Below are positions 52,357 to 61,675 of a DNA stretch of 64,000 nt, piece after piece. Position 1 is the first letter of the stretch. Each line of letters opens with the position of its first letter. The notes below the pieces were generated by a model. That model had not been told where the DNA came from, made no database searches, and saw only the letters and a program-made list of their open reading frames with translations. The position numbers were made by a program, and so were the translations under genes. The DNA comes from Bacillota bacterium (GTDB taxonomy: Bacteria; Bacillota; Clostridia; Lachnospirales; Lachnospiraceae), in contig JAEZFK010000021.1 of assembly GCA_023437715.1 (NCBI GenBank), positions 1-64,000 on the forward strand, in the 5' to 3' direction.

Positions 52357-53817
52357 ATGAGATTAAGGAAAATTATGGGCATTACTATGGCGGCGCTGAT
52401 GACGGCAGGAACCCTGGCTGGCTGTTCCGGCGCAGGGACCTCGGCCACCACTTCGTCATCTCAGGGGGGGCAGACCACAGCTCAGACAGAAGCAGGGAAG
52501 GCGGGGACAGAACAGTCGGCGGCTTCTTCGGGGGAGAAGACCGTCATAAACATCTGGTCCAAGGACCGTCATGACGCCACCTATGTTCAGTCCAAGGTGG
52601 ATGAATATAATGCGAACAACACCGATAATGTACAGATCAACTACCAGCTTTATACGGATAACTACGTGCAGGCCATAGACATGGCGGTGCAGAGCGGTGA
52701 GCTGCCTGATATTTTGGTGCAGCAGGAGCAGATGTTTGACAAATATGTAAATGAAGGACAGTGGGCCAATCTTTATGATTACATGGACGCTGACATGAAA
52801 GAATATTTTAAGTCCGTCATTTATCCGGGGTACAATGAGCTGGATGGAAAGCTGTATTTCATCCCCACCAGCGGAACCACCTGCCGTCTCTTCTATAATA
52901 AGGAAATATTTCAACGGGCAGGAATTGCCGAGCCGCCAAAGACCCTGGAAGAGATGGTGGAGGATGCCAGGATCATTACCTCACAGTTATCCAAGGAAGG
53001 CATTTACGGCTTTGCTGAAAACATGAAGAGTGCAAGCTCCGGCCTGCAGCGCTCCATGTGCATTGGCCTGGAACGGGAAACCGGTCTGGTCCGGGGCTAT
53101 GATTTTGCAAAGGGCGAATACGATTTTACCCAGTGGGCGGATACCTTAAAGCTGTGGAAGGAACTGTTGTCTGATGAATGTGCTTTCCCAGGCTGTGAAT
53201 CCCTGGATATCGACCCCTTGAGGACCCAGTTTGCAGCAGGAAAGATCGGCATGTACATGTCCTACAGCCATGCGGAGCCCGGCGTGTACGAGAACCAGTT
53301 CCCCATGGATTCCTCTAAATGGGATTGCGTTCCCATTCCCACCGTGGGAGGAAAGGCCTTAGGAAAGCAGTATTTTACCGGCACAGGAGCCTACGTCTTA
53401 AATGCCAAGAGCCCTAACGTGGAAAAGGCGTTTCAGGTATATAAAAAGGTTTTTGCAAATGAAGACTATCTGATCGGTTACTATGAAGGCGGATATGGGG
53501 TGAGCATTCTCCCGAGCGTCATTGCAAAGGCAAAGCCCAGCGAGGATTTCCAGAATAAAAAATGGCTGCTGATCAGCGATATCGACGCACTTCTTCCAAA
53601 GCCTCCTCACAGCGCCTTTGCATCAGGCATGGTGGTAGAGGGGGAAGATATGTACAAAACATGTGAATCCATTTATTATGGGGACGCTGACATTGAATCT
53701 ACATTAAAGGATCTGACGGAGCGTTACAATAAGGCCTACCAGGATGCGGTCAAGAACGGAACCGGTCATGAGATCAAGATTGCAAATTATGATCCAATGA
53801 ATCCGGCCTTAGAATAA
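52357..53817 (+). CDS. Extracellular solute-binding lipoprotein (second sugar ABC transporter)
   Basis: A 486-residue lipoprotein with the lipobox GTLAGCSG (Cys near 23), a Ser/Thr/Gln-rich linker and a periplasmic-binding-type fold (IINIWSKDRHD start; the mature sequence has the MalE-like pattern). GGGAGGT precedes the ATG at 52357. It is the first gene of operon 2, and the two permeases follow after a hairpin. The ligand is an oligosaccharide, presumably linked to the heparinase-type lyase at the operon's end. Confidence 0.9.
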   Translation: MRLRKIMGITMAALMTAGTLAGCSGAGTSATTSSSQGGQTTAQTEAGKAGTEQSAASSGEKTVINIWSKDRHDATYVQSKVDEYNANNTDNVQINYQLYTDNYVQAIDMAVQSGELPDILVQQEQMFDKYVNEGQWANLYDYMDADMKEYFKSVIYPGYNELDGKLYFIPTSGTTCRLFYNKEIFQRAGIAEPPKTLEEMVEDARIITSQLSKEGIYGFAENMKSASSGLQRSMCIGLERETGLVRGYDFAKGEYDFTQWADTLKLWKELLSDECAFPGCESLDIDPLRTQFAAGKIGMYMSYSHAEPGVYENQFPMDSSKWDCVPIPTVGGKALGKQYFTGTGAYVLNAKSPNVEKAFQVYKKVFANEDYLIGYYEGGYGVSILPSVIAKAKPSEDFQNKKWLLISDIDALLPKPPHSAFASGMVVEGEDMYKTCESIYYGDADIESTLKDLTERYNKAYQDAVKNGTGHEIKIANYDPMNPALE

Positions 53818-53853
53818 TGGCTTGAGAAGCAATCGCTTAATAGGCAACAGCTT

Positions 53854-53888
53854 AAAAAGAGGGGCCGGTTTTTCGGTCCCCTTTTTCT
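53854..53888 (+). terminator. Attenuator-type hairpin between binding protein and permease genes
   Basis: AAAAAGAGGGGCCG pairs with CGGTCCCCTTTTTC across a short loop and is followed by T's. Such hairpins usually let the binding protein be made in excess over the permeases. Confidence 0.8.
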
Positions 53889-53913
53889 TTGAACAGAAAG
53901 GAGTGCACAGAGA

Positions 53914-54849
53914 ATGAATCAAAAAAACAGAAGTGTTCTGCAAAGAAAAAAGGCTGTGAAACGCAACCTGCAGGCATATACATTTATTCTGCCCAACTTA
54001 ATCTTATTTACGGCATGTTCCCTGTATCCGGTGGTATGGACCTTAAAATATGTGTTTTACCAGTATGGAGGCTATGGAACGGGGGTCCCCCGCTTTGTGG
54101 GCCTTGACAATCTGGCCAGAGTGTTCCGGGATAAGGTGTACTGGGAAAGCGTGATGCACACATTTACCTATGGCTTTGGAAAGGTCCTTATTATCCTTCC
54201 TCTGGCCTTTTTCCTGGCCTTTCTCCTAAACGGGCAGAGGCGGGGCAACGGCGCGGCCCAGAGCATCGTGTTTTTGCCCACCATCATGAGTTCCGCGGTC
54301 ATGGGTCTGGTTTTTTACCTGCTGTTCAACGCCTACAATGGGGAAATCAATAAATATTTAATGGAAGCAGGCCTTATAAGCCGTCCCATCAACTGGCTTG
54401 GAAAGGACCATGCCATGAAAACCCTCATCCTTACCGCAGTCTGGGGAGGGGTGGGAAATTACATGGTCTATTTCATCGCAGGAATCCAGCAGGTGTCCGA
54501 GGACGCCATTGAAAGCGCAAGAATTGACGGAGCCGGACGGATACAGACCATCTGGTATATCATCATTCCCATGCTGGGCCCTATTTTAAAGATCATCCTC
54601 ATGCTGGCCATTACCTCGGCCTTTCACGACATCACCAATGTTATGGTATTGACGGAAGGCGGTCCCAACAACGCCACCATGGTCATGTCCCTCTACGGAT
54701 ACCGGTATTTCTTCCCCATTTCAGCGGCAGAGGCGACGGTTCCCCAATACGGCTACGGCGCCGCGGTCAGTGTGATTTCCGCAGTCATCGCAGGAGCAGT
54801 GACCGTATGTTATTTAAAAATATCAAAAAAGCTGGACAGCATTTATTAA
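53914..54849 (+). CDS. ABC sugar transporter permease, MalF-type
   Basis: A 311-residue six-helix permease with the EAA loop SARIDGAGRIQTIWYIIIP and conserved helix 1 (FILPNLILFTACSLYPV). AAAGGAG precedes the ATG. It works with the next gene's protein as the channel of transporter 2. Confidence 0.92.
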   Translation: MNQKNRSVLQRKKAVKRNLQAYTFILPNLILFTACSLYPVVWTLKYVFYQYGGYGTGVPRFVGLDNLARVFRDKVYWESVMHTFTYGFGKVLIILPLAFFLAFLLNGQRRGNGAAQSIVFLPTIMSSAVMGLVFYLLFNAYNGEINKYLMEAGLISRPINWLGKDHAMKTLILTAVWGGVGNYMVYFIAGIQQVSEDAIESARIDGAGRIQTIWYIIIPMLGPILKIILMLAITSAFHDITNVMVLTEGGPNNATMVMSLYGYRYFFPISAAEATVPQYGYGAAVSVISAVIAGAVTVCYLKISKKLDSIY

Positions 54850-54861
54850 GGAGGCGGCAGC

Positions 54862-55704
54862 ATGACAAAAATTAATAGAAGGTGTGCTTTCATTGGAAAA
54901 TGGGTTTTTCTTGGGATCATGATTATATTTACCCTCTATCCGGTGGTGTACACGGTGCTGGGTTCCTTAAAGACAAATGCGGAGCTGACCCAGGGCGGAG
55001 GTTTTTTCCCGGAGGTCTGGTATTTTAAAAATTATTACCAGGCCTTTGTTCAGGCGGATTTCACCAAGTATACCGTAAACAGCGTCATCGTCAGCGCATC
55101 GGTTACCCTGCTGGCTGCGGTCACCTGCTCTCTGGCCGGATTTATACTGGCCAGAAAGGATTTTGCAGGGAAAAAGGTGCTGATGGCCCTTTACCTATCC
55201 ATGATGTTTGTGTCCCTGGGGTCTGTGACTCTGTATCCTATTTACGAGCTGCTGCGGGCCCTGAAGCTGAATAAGACCATCTTTGCCCTCATCATCGCCC
55301 TTACGGGAGGCCAGGCGGCCAATGTATTTCTGGTCATGGGATTTACAAAGGGGATTCCCAGAGAGCTTGACGAGGCGGCCATCATTGACGGCTGCAGCTT
55401 ATACGGAGTTTATTACCGGATCATCCTTCCTCTCAGCAAGCCCATTTTAGCTGTTGTGGCCCTGTTTTCCTTCCGGAACGCCTGGAATGATTACATTACC
55501 AGCCTGATTATGACCATTTCCATGCCAAAGCTTCAGACCCTTACGGTGGCGGTGGTGCAGCTGAAATATTCGGTCAATGCGGCGGCGGAGTGGCACATCA
55601 TGCTGGCGGGGGCCTCCATTGCAATTGTTCCGATTCTGGTTGTCTATCTCTTTGCCAATAAACAGTTTATTGCCGGGCTTACGGCAGGAGCTGTAAAAGG
55701 TTGA
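54862..55704 (+). CDS. ABC sugar transporter permease, MalG-type
   Basis: A 280-residue six-helix permease with EAA loop DEAAIIDGCSLYGVYYRIILP and the C-terminal end ANKQFIAGLTAGAVKG typical of MalG-like subunits. AAGGAGG lies upstream, 13 bases after the previous gene. Confidence 0.93.
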   Translation: MTKINRRCAFIGKWVFLGIMIIFTLYPVVYTVLGSLKTNAELTQGGGFFPEVWYFKNYYQAFVQADFTKYTVNSVIVSASVTLLAAVTCSLAGFILARKDFAGKKVLMALYLSMMFVSLGSVTLYPIYELLRALKLNKTIFALIIALTGGQAANVFLVMGFTKGIPRELDEAAIIDGCSLYGVYYRIILPLSKPILAVVALFSFRNAWNDYITSLIMTISMPKLQTLTVAVVQLKYSVNAAAEWHIMLAGASIAIVPILVVYLFANKQFIAGLTAGAVKG

Positions 55705-55766
55705 GGAAAAAGAAACCGCACTGTGGTATACTGGAATAAATGAAAGCCGGCGGGAGGGAAAAAAGC

Positions 55767-57590
55767 ATGAAAAAGATCGTGAATAATCTGCGGTTTCGCA
55801 GCAAGATCATATGGCTGTTTGGAATCATGTTTTTCTTTGCCACCGCCATCAGCGGATTGTCCTATTACCGCTATACCTCCAACGATATTGAAGAAAATTT
55901 CCGGGTGGGAGCAGAGGACGTTCTGGTCCAGATCGCAGACACCCTGGGGCTGCGCCTTGGGGTCATTAATCAGAGGGCCAAGGGCATGCTGACCAACTAT
56001 ACATTTATGGTGACCCTTTCGGATTATCTCAATAATCCCAATGATATCAACCTGGTAAAGGCCCTGGGCACTGTCCCGGATTTTATGAAGGATTTTGAAA
56101 CAGGGGAAAGCCTGATTCATTCCACCTATATATACACGGATAAGGGCAGCTTTGATAATTTTGTCCGCATGAGAAACTGGGAGTTTGATTTTAAAGAGTC
56201 CGCCTTTGGCAAAAGCTATGAGGAAAATCCAGGAAAGTCCATCCGCTGGTTTCCTGTGTGGACGGACGAAATATTCCAGGATAAGGACCAGGTGATCCCC
56301 ATTGTATGGCAGTTCAGCGTTCAGAACTACGTGGGGATGGAATATCTGGTGATCCAGCTGAAAAAGACAGAGCTGGAGCGGCTTTTAAAGGGAAAGTACG
56401 AGTTCTTCGACAAAATTCTCATTCTGGATGAAGGGGGAAACCTGCTCATCGGCTCTGCGGACATTGATCCCGGGGAGCTGATGAAGCTGTCGGAGACAAA
56501 GGCGGCGGGCAGCAACGTCATCACAAGCGATTACCGCCATGACGGGGATACCTATCTGGTCACCTATGAAAGCCTTAAGGAAAACGGCTGGCAGATTTAC
56601 GGGCTGAAATCCAGGCAGAGCCTTCTAGGAAGCTTAAAGAACCTGCGGAACGTGATTTATGAAATCATGGGCATCGTGTTCCTGGCCGCTGTGGCAGCCA
56701 TTCTGCTTTTGTCCCACCAGCTGACGAATTCCTTAAGACGGCTGGAAAGGCGGATGAGCTGCGTGGAGAAAGGGGATTTAAGCGTCCGCTTTTTCTATCC
56801 ATATAAGGATGAGATAGGAAGTCTTGCGAAAACCTTTAACTATATGATCGGGGAGATCGAAAGTCTTGTACAGAAGCAGGAGGAAACCATTGAAGAGCTG
56901 AAGCGGGAGCGGGATTACGTTTCCGAGGTGCAGAAGCAGAAGAGGAAAGCAGAGCTTAAGGCGCTCCAGGCCCAGATCAATCCCCATTTCCTCTATAATA
57001 CCTTAAATGCCATTACCTGGCAGGCGGCTGACCAGGGGGCGGAAGAGATCAGCATCCTGTCAAACTCCCTGGGAAAGTTTTTCCGCATCAGCCTAAGCAA
57101 GGGAGCTGAGGTCATCACCCTGGGAGAGGAACTGGAGCATGTGACAAGCTACTTGGAAATCCAAAGCATCCGGTACCATTCCCGCTTATCCTATGAAATA
57201 GAAATTGATGAGAGCTGGCTGGATATCCGGATGATTAAGCTGGTTTTACAGCCTCTGGCGGAAAACTCCATTTACCACGGGATAAAGGAGAAGCAGGGTG
57301 CGGGAAAGATCCGGATTTACGGGGAAAGGCAGGCAGGTCCCCAGGAAGAGGTTTTAGAGCTTTCCGTCTGGGATGACGGAACCGGTATACGGCCGGAAAA
57401 GCTGGAGAAGATGAATGAGACCCTGGAAAGGGGAGAGACGGACAGCAAGGCTGGCTACGGCATATACAATGTCAACGAAAGAATCCGGTTATTTTACGGG
57501 GACGGCTATGGCCTGCGCTATGAGAGCAGCTATGGCTGCTGGACCAGGGCGATATTGAGGATTCCGACAAAAACAGGCGAGGTGGAATGA
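55767..57590 (+). CDS. yesM: Sensor histidine kinase, YesM-type
   Basis: A 607-residue membrane sensor. Transmembrane helix 1 lies at ~15-35, an extracytoplasmic sensing domain follows (~36-285), then helix 2 (~290-312, ending LLLSHQL), a HAMP linker, and a His_kinase/HATPase pair: QAQINPHFLYNTLNAI with the phosphorylated His, NSIYHGI as the N box and DDGTGI as the G1 box. The group controls sugar uptake operons in clostridia and bacilli. The start at 55767 has GGGAGGG upstream. Its stop overlaps the start of the YesN gene. Expected to sense the ligand of transporter 2. Confidence 0.92.
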   Translation: MKKIVNNLRFRSKIIWLFGIMFFFATAISGLSYYRYTSNDIEENFRVGAEDVLVQIADTLGLRLGVINQRAKGMLTNYTFMVTLSDYLNNPNDINLVKALGTVPDFMKDFETGESLIHSTYIYTDKGSFDNFVRMRNWEFDFKESAFGKSYEENPGKSIRWFPVWTDEIFQDKDQVIPIVWQFSVQNYVGMEYLVIQLKKTELERLLKGKYEFFDKILILDEGGNLLIGSADIDPGELMKLSETKAAGSNVITSDYRHDGDTYLVTYESLKENGWQIYGLKSRQSLLGSLKNLRNVIYEIMGIVFLAAVAAILLLSHQLTNSLRRLERRMSCVEKGDLSVRFFYPYKDEIGSLAKTFNYMIGEIESLVQKQEETIEELKRERDYVSEVQKQKRKAELKALQAQINPHFLYNTLNAITWQAADQGAEEISILSNSLGKFFRISLSKGAEVITLGEELEHVTSYLEIQSIRYHSRLSYEIEIDESWLDIRMIKLVLQPLAENSIYHGIKEKQGAGKIRIYGERQAGPQEEVLELSVWDDGTGIRPEKLEKMNETLERGETDSKAGYGIYNVNERIRLFYGDGYGLRYESSYGCWTRAILRIPTKTGEVE

Positions 57591-59185
57591 TGTACCGTGT
57601 ACTGATTATTGACGACGAAGACTATGTGAGGGATTTGCTGGTCAGAAATATCCGCAGCTCCTCCCTTGACGCAGAGGTGGTGGCCGTGGCAGGAGACGGA
57701 AAGGAAGGGCTCAGGGAAGCCCTTTCAACGAAGCCGGACATTGTGATCACGGATATTGCCATGCCCTTTATGAACGGACTGGAATTGATAAAGGAGCTGC
57801 AGAAAGCCGGACTTCACAGCAAAAATGTGATTATAAGCGGGTATGATGAATTTGATTACGCAAAACAGGCCATATCTCTTGGGGTAAAGGACTATTTATT
57901 AAAGCCCTTTCTCCCCAGGGAGCTTACGGAGGTGCTGATGAAGCTGATCCAGGAGCTGGACAGCCAGAAGGCCCTGCAGCAGAATATGAGCCTTTTAAAG
58001 GAGCAGGCGGTCAGCCGGGAAGGGCTTGTGCGGGAAAAGGCCTTAAGAGCCCTGTTAAAGGGAAAGGAATGTCAGGAAGAGGCGGACATTTCCCTGGATG
58101 GCAGGTTTTATGCGGCAGGGGTCATGCGCCTGGAAGGGGGAGCCTGGGATTTTGGAAAGCAGGAGCAGGTGGAGGAATTTCTGATGCTGGTCAGAAACGG
58201 CTATCTTCCGCCGGGAATTCTCATGGATGCGGTCAGCTTTGACGGCATACAGCTGGCGGTCATCTGGTGCGGGGACGGAGAAAACGGAGATGATTTTCGA
58301 AAGACCATCCGTTCCAGTCTGGAAAAGATCAATGCCAGCCTGGAAAAGTACTACCATATCCGGCTGAACTGCGCGGTTGGGAAAGCCTATGACAGCCAGT
58401 CCGGGCTGGAGCATTCCTACCGGGAAGCCATGGCAATGTGGCGGGGAAATTTAGACGGGAACAGGCCCATCCTGTTTTATGGGGAGGAAAGCGGCAGAAA
58501 AGAGGAAATAAACAGCAGCCAGATCCGGGACTGGAAAAATCAGATCCGTCTGTCCGTAAGGGGCGGACAGGAGGAAGAGGCCTTAAAGGCCCTTTCCGGT
58601 CTTATGAAATGCTATGCCTCCCTTTCCAACAAGAAAAACGATTATGTAAGCGTATCCGTGGGAGAGCTGGTTTACGCCATCCAAAACGACATGGAGCAGG
58701 AGGGCTACGACCGGGCGGATACAGAGCCCTTATCCTCCATGCAGGATAGGATCACCTACGGAAGCCTTATGGATATGAAGGATATGCTGGCTTCCTATAT
58801 CGGAAAATGCTGCCGGGTGGTCAGGGAAAATTCAGAGGAAACAAAGGCCGACGCCGTGGTAAAACAGATGAAGCTGATCATTGAAAATGATCTGCAAAAC
58901 CCGGACCTGGATTTAGAATGGGTGGCCGCAAAGGTACATTTCAGCTCCAGCCATGTGAGACAGATTTTCAAACAGCATACAGGGGAATGCTTTGGCGAAT
59001 ATTTAATCCGCAAACGGATGGAGAAGGCCGGAAAGCTGTTGGAAAAAACGGGCTTAAAGGTGCAGGAAATCGCAGATGAATGCGGGTATGAAAATCAGAG
59101 GTATTTTGCCAGCAGCTTTAAAAAATTTTATGGATGCACGCCTACGGAATTTAAAAAGGCGGTGGAAGAGGAACATTTATACTAG
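57587..59185 (+). CDS. yesN: Response regulator with AraC output domain, YesN-type
   Basis: A 532-residue regulator: a receiver domain (VLIIDDEDY, phospho-acceptor Asp56 in VITDIAMPFMNG, and Lys in VKDYLLKPF), a long middle region of the usual YesN length, and a C-terminal AraC HTH (LEWVAAKVHFSSSHVRQIFK ... CGYENQRYFASSFKKFYGCTPTEF). ATG 57587 overlaps the yesM stop. It is expected to activate operon 2 when phosphorylated by YesM. Confidence 0.93.
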   Translation: MMYRVLIIDDEDYVRDLLVRNIRSSSLDAEVVAVAGDGKEGLREALSTKPDIVITDIAMPFMNGLELIKELQKAGLHSKNVIISGYDEFDYAKQAISLGVKDYLLKPFLPRELTEVLMKLIQELDSQKALQQNMSLLKEQAVSREGLVREKALRALLKGKECQEEADISLDGRFYAAGVMRLEGGAWDFGKQEQVEEFLMLVRNGYLPPGILMDAVSFDGIQLAVIWCGDGENGDDFRKTIRSSLEKINASLEKYYHIRLNCAVGKAYDSQSGLEHSYREAMAMWRGNLDGNRPILFYGEESGRKEEINSSQIRDWKNQIRLSVRGGQEEEALKALSGLMKCYASLSNKKNDYVSVSVGELVYAIQNDMEQEGYDRADTEPLSSMQDRITYGSLMDMKDMLASYIGKCCRVVRENSEETKADAVVKQMKLIIENDLQNPDLDLEWVAAKVHFSSSHVRQIFKQHTGECFGEYLIRKRMEKAGKLLEKTGLKVQEIADECGYENQRYFASSFKKFYGCTPTEFKKAVEEEHLY

Positions 59186-59206
59186 GTATCAGGAGGAAGA
59201 CGGGAT

Positions 59207-61207
59207 ATGATTCAATTCACAGAACAGGAAATTGCTCACTTGCAGGAAAAAGGAAAGAAGCAGCCGGAGGTCATAAGGAAGTTAAAAGAGGATGTGGCAG
59301 AGCTCATGACAGATCCCATTCAGGTTCCGAAAACAGGAATTGCCAACTGGACGCTCTATTACTACTGTCCTAAATGCTCTCTGTCTCTTACCTATGACCG
59401 GAACGACGGCTTTCATCACAAATGCCCGTCCTGCGGCCAGGTGTATTCCGGGGAGCCCTACGACAGCGCGTGGTGGGGGCTTACCAACAGCAGAAATTAT
59501 ACCGGGACCTTTCAGATGGGGCTTATTGCCAGGATTACCGGGGAAATGGAATACGCCAAAAAGGGAATCGGTATTATGGCGGAGTACGCCAGATATTACA
59601 GGGGCTATGAGGTCCACGGAGATATTCCCTATAATGGTCCGGGAAAATCAGGGGCCCAGACCCTTGACGAAGCAAATTTTCTCCGCAGCTTTGCCATGGC
59701 CTATGACCTTCTTTCGGATTTTATGACGGAGGAGGAGAGAGAAAATATTAAGGAAGAGATGCTGATCTCCGGAGCGGAGTTTCTCATGGAGCACCGCCAT
59801 AACCAGCTGCACAACCACGAGGTCATCATCAATTCGGCCATTGCCATTATCGGGCTGATTTTTGGGATTGACCGGTATGTTCAGTTTGCTGTTTATGAGC
59901 CTTATGGACTTTTATACCAGCTGGAACACGGGATGCTGCCGGATCACATGTGGTTTGAGGGAGCCTTTGGATACCATTTTTATGCCCTGACCAGCTTCTT
60001 TGCCTATGAGAAATTTGCGCTTCATACGGAACACAGCCACATCCTCCACCCAAATTACAAGGCCATGATGGAGCTTTTGGTATCTTACTTAGAGCCGGAC
60101 TTTCGGATACCCATGTTAAATGATACCAATTACGGCCACACCTCTTCCAGCCTGCGCTTATATGAATTTGCCTACCGGGAACTGGGCGGGGAAAAGCTTC
60201 TGTATGTGCTGAACCAGCTTTATAAAAAGGAAAAAAGAGATAATTTGGAAGCCTTGATATACGGGGTGGATGAGCTTCCGGAACAGGAACTGGAGCTTAA
60301 AAATTATCACGCGGAAGTGGGAGAGTCAGGCAGCACGGTTTTGCGGGGAAAGAGCGGAAAATACCTGCTGTTTAAGCATGACCGGTATGGAGGAGAGCAC
60401 GACCACTATGACCGTCTGGCAATCAGCTACCTTGGCTTTGGCAGACGGATTTCTCCGGATATGGGAACCACCGGCTATGGAGCGGTTCTGCATTATGACT
60501 ATTATAAGAATACCGGTTCACATAACACGGTAAATATCGGGGAGGATAACCAGTCTCCCGTGAATGCAAGGCTGACCCGGTATGAAGAGCGGGACGGGGT
60601 GGTGTATGTAAATGCCAGGGCCGACTGGACAGAGCCCTATAGGAAACCGGACAGCTTTACCATTGTTCAGTGGAATGAGGAAAATTACTGGTCAGTGGAG
60701 ATGGAGAGAAGAATCGCCTGGACGGAGGATTATTTTGCAGAAGTATTCCTGGTGAAAGGGGCCTGGGAGGATGTGCCGGTTGACTGGGTGATGCATTTTT
60801 CCGGAGAAATGATTGCAGGGCCTGGGGGAGAGGAAATCGTGGAATTTTCAGGGAAGAAGCCATATGTCCATCTCCATTCCATGAAAAAAGCGGATTCAGA
60901 GAATACCGGGGAGGGAAGCGTGGTTCACTCCTATGATGACGGAGGCGTCCGCACCGACGTATTTACCTGGAGCCGGGGCCAGGAGCTTTATTTTGGAAAA
61001 GGGCCGGATAACCCTTCGGTTTCCGACGTGAATTACCAGATTGAGCGGGCTTATGGAGAAGAGGTTGTATTCGCTCACGTGATCACAAGCAATCATGGTC
61101 CCTGCCTTATTGAAGATGCGGCCTTTTCCTGGGAAGACGGGAGAATGTCCGTCATTGTGAAGGGAAAAGGGGATGGCGGAAGCTGGAAAAGGGTGCATGA
61201 GCTATAG
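59207..61207 (+). CDS. Heparinase II/III-type polysaccharide lyase
   Basis: A 666-residue protein of the heparinase II/III superfamily (PL12/15/17/21-type). A four-Cys zinc-like ribbon, CPKCSLSL ... HHKCPSCGQV (~55-84), precedes an alpha/alpha toroid (residues ~90-330, HNHEVIINSAIAIIG with the likely catalytic pair) and a C-terminal beta-sandwich beginning at GSTVLRGKSGKYLLFKHD. EHDHYDRLAISYLG is the conserved metal/substrate segment. It should cleave uronic-acid-containing oligosaccharides by beta-elimination; no signal peptide, so it acts on imported ones. It is the last gene of operon 2, 21 bases after yesN behind AGGAGG. Confidence 0.87.
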   Translation: MIQFTEQEIAHLQEKGKKQPEVIRKLKEDVAELMTDPIQVPKTGIANWTLYYYCPKCSLSLTYDRNDGFHHKCPSCGQVYSGEPYDSAWWGLTNSRNYTGTFQMGLIARITGEMEYAKKGIGIMAEYARYYRGYEVHGDIPYNGPGKSGAQTLDEANFLRSFAMAYDLLSDFMTEEERENIKEEMLISGAEFLMEHRHNQLHNHEVIINSAIAIIGLIFGIDRYVQFAVYEPYGLLYQLEHGMLPDHMWFEGAFGYHFYALTSFFAYEKFALHTEHSHILHPNYKAMMELLVSYLEPDFRIPMLNDTNYGHTSSSLRLYEFAYRELGGEKLLYVLNQLYKKEKRDNLEALIYGVDELPEQELELKNYHAEVGESGSTVLRGKSGKYLLFKHDRYGGEHDHYDRLAISYLGFGRRISPDMGTTGYGAVLHYDYYKNTGSHNTVNIGEDNQSPVNARLTRYEERDGVVYVNARADWTEPYRKPDSFTIVQWNEENYWSVEMERRIAWTEDYFAEVFLVKGAWEDVPVDWVMHFSGEMIAGPGGEEIVEFSGKKPYVHLHSMKKADSENTGEGSVVHSYDDGGVRTDVFTWSRGQELYFGKGPDNPSVSDVNYQIERAYGEEVVFAHVITSNHGPCLIEDAAFSWEDGRMSVIVKGKGDGGSWKRVHEL

Positions 61208-61241
61208 TTATCAAATACTTTTGCCATATATTTGGAATTAA

Positions 61242-61270
61242 TTGACAGAAAAATAAAAGTTGCTTAAAAT
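61242..61270 (+). promoter_or_regulatory. Promoter of the Mop gene
   Basis: TTGACA at 61242-61247 and TAAAAT at 61265-61270 with a 17-base spacer, about 70 bases before the start codon. Confidence 0.8.
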
Positions 61271-61336
61271 GGAATAATAGAAAGGCAATTATGGATGTAT
61301 TTTGTATGAAATGAGCAGACGAAAGGAGGAAATCAA

Positions 61337-61546
61337 TTGAAGCTAAGCGCGAGAAATCAGTTTAAGGGAAAAATCACAGGAATTGAACCAGGTGCTGTAA
61401 ACGCAATCGTTACCATTGATATTGGAGGCGGGAACATTGTTTCATCCACGATTTCCATGGCTTCGGTAAGAGAGCTTGGACTGGAAGTGGGAAAAGAGGC
61501 TTACGCCATCATTAAGGCAACCTCTGTTATGGTTGGTGTTGACTAA
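61337..61546 (+). CDS. Molybdenum-pterin-binding (Mop/molbindin) protein
   Basis: A 69-residue single TOBE-domain protein: MKLSARNQFKGKITGIEPGAVNAIV, with the GxVN region and the closing motif AIIKATSVMVGVD that is diagnostic for Mop. It binds molybdate or tungstate as a hexamer and acts in oxyanion storage. Start is TTG 61337, 5 bases after AAAGGAGGAAATCAA. It stands alone, followed by a strong terminator; no molybdate transporter gene is adjacent. Confidence 0.93.
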   Translation: MKLSARNQFKGKITGIEPGAVNAIVTIDIGGGNIVSSTISMASVRELGLEVGKEAYAIIKATSVMVGVD

Positions 61547-61558
61547 GGTTCTCATGAC

Positions 61559-61595
61559 GGCCGGGATAAAAGCATGCGCTCTTATCCCGGCCCTT
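61559..61595 (+). terminator. Strong terminator after Mop
   Basis: GGCCGGGATAA pairs perfectly with TTATCCCGGCC around a 12-base loop, followed by a T-rich tract. Confidence 0.9.
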
Positions 61596-61675
61596 TGTTT
61601 TGGTTATTGTATTCCTGCTCTATACCATTGCTCTGTGTCATTGCTCTGCGCCACTGCCTCATGTTATTCTTTTTT